From assembly GCA_041485845.1 (NCBI GenBank), contig JBGPKH010000309.1, positions 1 through 10,064 on the forward strand: a DNA stretch of 10,064 nucleotides. Reading direction: 5' to 3'. The translations under genes and the position numbers were made by a program. Under the pieces are notes generated by a model that saw only the letters and a program-made list of their open reading frames with translations, was not told the DNA's origin and ran no database searches. Position 1 is the stretch's first letter; every line of letters begins with the position of its first letter. This DNA is from OMOG01 sp041485845 (GTDB taxonomy: Bacteria > Acidobacteriota > Terriglobia > Bryobacterales > Bryobacteraceae). This document shows positions 6,748-10,064 of this stretch, piece after piece.

Positions 6748-7788
6748 TCACGCCACTGGCTGGGCTTCCGGCGCCCGCGCTTCCCGCCACAGCCGGATGT
6801 AAGGCTTCAAGTCTTCCATCATCTGGCGAAACCCGCCGATGGTGAGCGATTGCGCGCCGTCGCTGACCGCTTTTTCGGGGCAGGGGTGGACTTCCAGGAT
6901 CAGCCCGTCCGCCCCGATCGCGACTCCCGCCCGCGACAAGGCCGGCACCAGGCTGCGTTTCCCCGTCGCATGGCTCGGATCCAAAACCACGGGCAGGTGC
7001 GTCAGCTCATTCAACACCGGGATGGCGGCGATATCGCAGGTGTTGCGCGTGGCCGTCTCGAAGGTGCGGATGCCGCGCTCGCAGAGGATCACGTTGGGAT
7101 TGCCGTGCGCCACGATGTACTCCGCCGACATCAGCAACTCCTTGATGGTCGAGCTCATCCCTCGTTTCAGCAGCACCGGCCGCCGGCACCCGCCGAGCGA
7201 CTTGAGCAGCGCGAAATTCTGCATGTTGCGCGCGCCCACCTGCATGCAGTCGGTGTACTCGGCCACCAGGTCCACGTCGCGATCGCTCATGATTTCGGTG
7301 ATGATTCCCAGCCCGGTGGCCTCCTTAGCCTTGCGCAAAAGCTTGAGGCCCTCGAGCTCGAGGCCCTGGAAATCGTAAGGCGAAGTCCGCGGCTTGAACG
7401 CGCCGCCGCGCAGTATGCGGGCTCCCGCCTGGGCCACCCCCTCGGCGGTCTCCATGATCTGTTTCTCGCTCTCCACCGAGCAGGGGCCGGCCATTACGAT
7501 GAACTCATCGCCGCCGACCTCGATGCCGTTCACCTGAATCGCCGAGTGCTCCTTCTTGAATTCCCGGCTGACGAACTTGTACGGCGCCGAGATGCGCATG
7601 GCCCGCTCGACGCCGGGCGTGGCCTCGAGCGATTCCAGACACGCCGTCACATCGCCAACCCCAACCACACCGATCACCACCCGCTCCTCTCCTTCGATGG
7701 AATGCACCTTGTACCCGAATTCACGAATTCGTTCGCGCACGTGGTCGATCTCCTCCCGAGTCGCGTGCGGCCGCATGGAAATGATCAT
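6748..7788 (-). CDS. aroF: 3-deoxy-7-phosphoheptulonate (DAHP) synthase, AroF/Thermotoga type
   Basis: This enzyme condenses phosphoenolpyruvate with erythrose 4-phosphate, the first step of the shikimate pathway to chorismate, Phe, Tyr and Trp. Residues 1-66 are the ferredoxin-like regulatory domain (MIISMRPHATREE) known from feedback-inhibited type I-beta enzymes. The TIM barrel follows, with GPCSVE (101-106, metal-ligand Cys103), FKPRTSP (131-137), LLKRG (206-210), DPSHATG (270-276, His273), EVHP (299-302, Glu299) and SDGAQSL (309-315). The length of 346 residues is normal. The start at 7788 is preferred to an in-frame start at 7818 because a strong GGGAGGGAGAG lies just before it and the family begins with MI. 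The gene stands alone without other aro genes. Its 5' leader encodes an aromatic-rich peptide and a terminator, so expression is probably controlled by attenuation in addition to allosteric inhibition. Confidence 0.93.
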   Translation of the reverse strand: MIISMRPHATREEIDHVRERIREFGYKVHSIEGEERVVIGVVGVGDVTACLESLEATPGVERAMRISAPYKFVSREFKKEHSAIQVNGIEVGGDEFIVMAGPCSVESEKQIMETAEGVAQAGARILRGGAFKPRTSPYDFQGLELEGLKLLRKAKEATGLGIITEIMSDRDVDLVAEYTDCMQVGARNMQNFALLKSLGGCRRPVLLKRGMSSTIKELLMSAEYIVAHGNPNVILCERGIRTFETATRNTCDIAAIPVLNELTHLPVVLDPSHATGKRSLVPALSRAGVAIGADGLILEVHPCPEKAVSDGAQSLTIGGFRQMMEDLKPYIRLWREARAPEAQPVA

Positions 7789-7790
7789 GG

Positions 7791-7801
7791 CTCTCCCTCC
7801 C
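7791..7801 (-). promoter_or_regulatory. Strong ribosome binding site of aroF
   Basis: GGGAGGGAGAG on the minus strand ends two bases before the ATG at 7788, with the GGAGG core about seven bases away. It lies immediately after the U-tract of the leader terminator, so translation of aroF depends on readthrough. It decides the start codon. Confidence 0.65.
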
Positions 7802-7831
7802 AAAAACAAAAAACCCACCCTTGCGAGTGGG
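7802..7831 (-). terminator. Rho-independent terminator in the aroF leader (attenuator)
   Basis: On the minus strand, CCCACTC (7831-7825) pairs with GGGTGGG (7820-7814) around a GCAA tetraloop (7824-7821), giving seven base pairs with one G-U. U6-G-U5 follows at 7813-7802. It lies upstream of aroF rather than after tex, and is separated from tex by the aroF promoter and leader peptide, so it fits an attenuator better than a tex terminator. Confidence 0.8.
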
Positions 7832-7864
7832 CCGGTGAAAATCGAAACGCCGTTTCCGCCAACG

Positions 7865-7897
7865 CCACTCTACCGGATCTGGTAAAACCAGACCCGG
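7865..7897 (-). promoter_or_regulatory. Pause hairpin and anti-terminator arm of the aroF leader
   Basis: CCGGGTCTGG (7897-7888) pairs with CCAGATCCGG (7882-7873) over a five-base loop, ten pairs with one G-U. The Trp-Phe-Tyr codons of the leader peptide (7890-7882) fall on its upper stem and loop. Just after it, GAGTGG (7870-7865), overlapping the peptide's stop codon, is complementary to CCACTC (7830-7825) in the terminator's first arm. It could thus form a competing anti-terminator. The six-base-pair anti-terminator is short and its stability was not calculated. Confidence 0.6.
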
Positions 7898-7929
7898 AAA
7901 GTAAACGAACTGGGATAACGGAACGACAT
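7870..7929 (-). CDS. aroF leader peptide (aromatic-rich attenuator peptide)
   Basis: ATG at 7929 to TAG at 7870 encodes MSFRYPSSFTFRVWFYQIR, 19 residues with four Phe, two Tyr and one Trp, including adjacent Trp-Phe-Tyr at positions 14-16. Seven of 19 residues are aromatic, which is far above chance and is the hallmark of leader peptides controlling aromatic amino acid genes. The reading frame sits between a promoter and a terminator directly ahead of aroF. In the inferred mechanism, shortage of charged tRNA-Trp, -Phe or -Tyr stalls the ribosome in the hairpin and leaves GAGTGG free to sequester the terminator arm, so aroF is read. In plenty the ribosome reaches the TAG, covers GAGTGG, and the terminator forms. 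There is no Shine-Dalgarno sequence; the start appears to be about three bases from the transcript end. Confidence 0.82.
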   Translation of the reverse strand: MSFRYPSSFTFRVWFYQIR

Positions 7930-7938
7930 GGAAAATCC

Positions 7939-7968
7939 AGTATACACGGAAATGCCGGCGAAATACAA
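7939..7968 (-). promoter_or_regulatory. Promoter of the aroF leader
   Basis: TATACT (7944-7939) is preceded, after 18 bases, by TTGTAT (7968-7963) on the minus strand. The predicted transcript start is near 7932, just ahead of the leader peptide ATG at 7929. The -10 match is five of six and the -35 match is moderate. Confidence 0.55.
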
Positions 7969-7994
7969 GCTAAATTGCGTATTTGCAGTAGCTT
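7967..7994. repeat. Imperfect dyad at the upstream edge of the aroF promoter
   Basis: AAGCTA (7967-7972) and TAGCTT (7989-7994) are inverted, with TGC (7976-7978) and GCA (7985-7987) also inverted inside. The dyad overlaps the last two bases of the candidate -35 box. It may be a regulator site, or a hairpin ending tex transcription (the tex stop is 32 bases upstream), although no U-run follows it. Confidence 0.35.
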
Positions 7995-8025
7995 GATGGC
8001 ACCACGTAGTGGCGGTGTATAGGAC

Positions 8026-10064
8026 TCACCGCACCTTGAACTTCGAGGACAGCGCCGACAGTTGATCCTCGAGCGACGGCGGCTTCTTCTCCTCGGGCTT
8101 CTGGAAGTGCCTGCGCTTGGGCTCTGCCGGCGCCGTATCGAGCGCCTTCATCGACAACGCGATCCGCTTGGCCTTCGGGTCGGCGCTGAGCACCTGCACC
8201 TTCACGATCTGCCCGGCCTTCACCACTTCGCTCGCGTCCTTGACGAAGCGGTTCGCCAGCTCGCTCACGTGGACCAGCCCGTCCTGATGCACGCCCACAT
8301 CCACGAACGCCCCGAAGCGCGTGACGTTGGTGACCACTCCCTCGAGCGACATCCCGGGCTTGAGGTCGGCGATCTCCTTGACGTCCTCGCGCCACTTGGG
8401 CGCCACGAACTTCTCGCGCGGATCGCGCCCCGGCTTACGCAGCTCCTCGCGAATATCGCCGAGAGTGTACATGCCTACCGATTCGGTGGCGAAGCCCTCC
8501 AGCTTCACCTGCTCCACCAGTTCCGGTTTGGCAATCAACTCGTTCACCGTCGTGCCCAGCGACGCGGCGATCTTCTCCACCACTCCGTAAGACTCCGGAT
8601 GCACCGCCGTCATGTCCAGCGGATTGTCGCCGCCGCGAATGCGCAGGAACCCCGCCGCCTGTTCGAAGGTCTTCGGCCCGAAGCCCGCGACCGCGGTCAA
8701 CTGGACGCGCGAGCGGAACTTGCCGTGTTCGTTGCGGTACTCCATGATCTTCTGCGCCGTGCGCTCGTTGATCCCCGCCACGTACCGCAGCAGCGCCCAC
8801 GACGCGGTGTTGAGGTCCACGCCCACGCGGTTCACGCACGATTCCACGGTCGACTCCAGGCTCTGCTTCAGGCGGCGCTGGTCGACGTCGTGCTGGTATT
8901 GCCCCACACCGATCGATTTCGGATCCACCTTCACCAATTCCGACAGCGGATCCTGCAAGCGCCGCGCGATCGAGATGGCGCCGCGGATGGTGAGATCGAG
9001 ATCCGGAAACTCCTGCCGCGCAATCTCCGACGCCGAATAGACCGACGCCCCCGACTCGCTCACCGTCACGCTGAAGATCCTGGCCAGGTTCGCCTGCCGC
9101 AGGAAGTCCTGCACGAAGGCCGCGGTCTCGCGCGACGCCGTCCCGTTGCCGATGGCGATGGCCTGCACGTTGTGCCTGGCGATCAGCGAGGCCAGCGTCT
9201 TCACCGATCCGGCCAGGTCGTTCTTGGGCTCGAACGGGTACATCACGGCGTTCTCCAGGAACTTGCCGGTGTCGTCCACCACCGCGATCTTGCAGCCGGT
9301 GCGGATTCCCGGGTCGAGCGCCAGCACCGTCAGCATTCCGGCCGGCGGCGACAGCAGCAGGTTCTCCAGGTTCTCGCGGAAGACCTTGATGGCCTCCTCA
9401 TCCGAGCGGTCCTTGAGCTCCAACCGCACTTCCGTCTGAATGGAGGGATTGAGCAGCCGGTCGTAGGAATCCTCGATGGCTTCCTCCAGGTGCGGAACCC
9501 ACTCCCCCTGCGCGCGAATCACGTGCGACCGCAGCCATGCCAGCGGTTTCTGCTTCTCCAGTTCGATCTCGAAGCTCAACACGCCTTCCTTGGCGCCGCG
9601 GCGGATGGCCAGCATGCGGTGCGACGGGATCTTGCCCGCCGCCTCGCTGTACTGCGCGTACATCTGAAACTTGCCTTCGGAATCCGGCGCGCCTTCGATG
9701 GCGCGGCTTACCACCAGGCCCTCGGCCATCATCATGCCGCGCACCGCCTTGCGGAACCCGGCATTCTCGCTGATCCATTCCGCGACGATGTGGCGCGCTC
9801 CTTCGAGCGCGTCTCGCGCCGATTCCACGCCCTTTTCCGCGCTCGCGAAGGTGGCCGCGAACTCCTCGAGCGGCGCCTCGCCGGCCTGCTGATTCCACAG
9901 AAACTGCGCCAGCGGTTCGAGGCCCCGCTCGCGGGCAATCGAAGCCTTGGTCCGCCGCTTGGGCTTGTACGGCAGGTACAAATCTTCGAGCTCCGTCTTC
10001 TCCATCGCCGCTTCGATGCGGCTCTTGAGCTCCGGCGTCAGCTTGCCCTGCTCTTCGATGGACT
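8026..10064 (-). CDS. tex: Tex, S1-domain RNA-binding transcription accessory protein (N-terminus cut by window)
   Basis: The frame is open to the right-hand edge. An internal ATG at 10005 is not the start, because SIEEQGKLTPELKSRIEAA upstream of it is typical Tex sequence. About 678 residues are visible of a usual 720-800. Counting from the Met at 10005, LPYKPKRRTKA (11-21) belongs to the helical N-terminal region. VLALDPGIRTGCKIAVVD (227-244) opens the YqgF/RNase H-like domain. VGVDLNTASWALLRYVAGI and the LTAVAGFGPKTFEQAAGFLRI segment (436-456) form the helix-hairpin-helix repeats. GMSLEGVVTNVTRFGAFVDV (551-570) to RIALSMK (614-620) is the S1 domain. A charged tail ends LEDQLSALSSKFKVR. Tex binds RNA and acts with the transcription machinery; it is a conserved single-copy housekeeping protein, and the YqgF domain is generally regarded as lacking nuclease activity. 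Promoter and true start lie outside the window. Its stop is 96 bases before the aroF leader peptide. Confidence 0.95.
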   Translation of the reverse strand, partial: SIEEQGKLTPELKSRIEAAMEKTELEDLYLPYKPKRRTKASIARERGLEPLAQFLWNQQAGEAPLEEFAATFASAEKGVESARDALEGARHIVAEWISENAGFRKAVRGMMMAEGLVVSRAIEGAPDSEGKFQMYAQYSEAAGKIPSHRMLAIRRGAKEGVLSFEIELEKQKPLAWLRSHVIRAQGEWVPHLEEAIEDSYDRLLNPSIQTEVRLELKDRSDEEAIKVFRENLENLLLSPPAGMLTVLALDPGIRTGCKIAVVDDTGKFLENAVMYPFEPKNDLAGSVKTLASLIARHNVQAIAIGNGTASRETAAFVQDFLRQANLARIFSVTVSESGASVYSASEIARQEFPDLDLTIRGAISIARRLQDPLSELVKVDPKSIGVGQYQHDVDQRRLKQSLESTVESCVNRVGVDLNTASWALLRYVAGINERTAQKIMEYRNEHGKFRSRVQLTAVAGFGPKTFEQAAGFLRIRGGDNPLDMTAVHPESYGVVEKIAASLGTTVNELIAKPELVEQVKLEGFATESVGMYTLGDIREELRKPGRDPREKFVAPKWREDVKEIADLKPGMSLEGVVTNVTRFGAFVDVGVHQDGLVHVSELANRFVKDASEVVKAGQIVKVQVLSADPKAKRIALSMKALDTAPAEPKRRHFQKPEEKKPPSLEDQLSALSSKFKVR

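Noticed and set aside
7789..7818. Earlier start for aroF
   Set aside because: The extra residues are encoded by the terminator U-tract and the ribosome binding site.
8002..8017. CGCCAC/GTGGTG hairpin after tex as its terminator
   Set aside because: The stem is only six pairs with one G-U, and no U-run follows on the minus strand.
6736..8022. A 428-codon open frame on the plus strand
   Set aside because: It runs antisense to aroF and its leader, and its His/Arg/Asp-rich content mirrors the reverse of real codons.

Overview
The DNA is GC-rich (roughly 60-65% by eye) except for an AT-richer stretch at about 100-475. The proteins are ordinary bacterial housekeeping and sugar-related families: a long U32 protein, an SDR, a Tat-exported SMP-30 lactonase, an AlbA_2 regulator, a DAHP synthase and Tex. 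The protein style and the GH97 remnant suggest an Acidobacteriota (Solibacter/Bryobacter-like) chromosome. This is a judgement from sequence style, not a database result. I saw no transposase, phage gene, tRNA, rRNA or CRISPR array.

Layout: 1-99 is the proline-rich tail of a gene entering from the left, with a perfect 24-bp inverted repeat near its stop. 100-474 is AT-richer and holds one doubtful small membrane ORF (103-405). I see nothing convincing in 406-474. 475-682 (-) is a short frameshifted relic that looks like the two ends of a GH97 glycosidase joined together. 750-3236 (+) is a long U32 protein with two cysteine clusters. 3294-4037 (SDR) and 4055-5113 (Tat lactonase) form a two-gene unit. 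5114-5319 is a short convergent spacer without a convincing gene or terminator. On the minus strand follow an AlbA_2/HATPase/winged-helix regulator (6681-5320), a DAHP synthase (7788-6748) with a long leader, and tex (10064-8026, N-terminus cut by the window edge).

The most interesting parts are regulatory. The DAHP synthase has a textbook-style attenuator: a promoter, a 19-codon leader peptide MSFRYPSSFTFRVWFYQIR rich in Phe/Tyr/Trp with adjacent Trp-Phe-Tyr codons, a hairpin over those codons, a possible anti-terminator, and a GCAA-capped terminator with a U-tract just before the gene's ribosome binding site. Starvation for aromatic amino acids should therefore raise entry into the shikimate pathway. 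Second, the AlbA_2 gene carries an 8-bp motif CTCGGAAG three times over a consensus -10 box, and again three times, with the same 34-bp outer geometry, 506 bp inside its own coding region. This looks like paired operators for autoregulation. Third, three start codons lie only 8-12 bases after -10-like boxes, suggesting nearly leaderless transcripts.

All coordinates and motifs were read by eye. Family assignments rest on recognised motifs, without a homology search.
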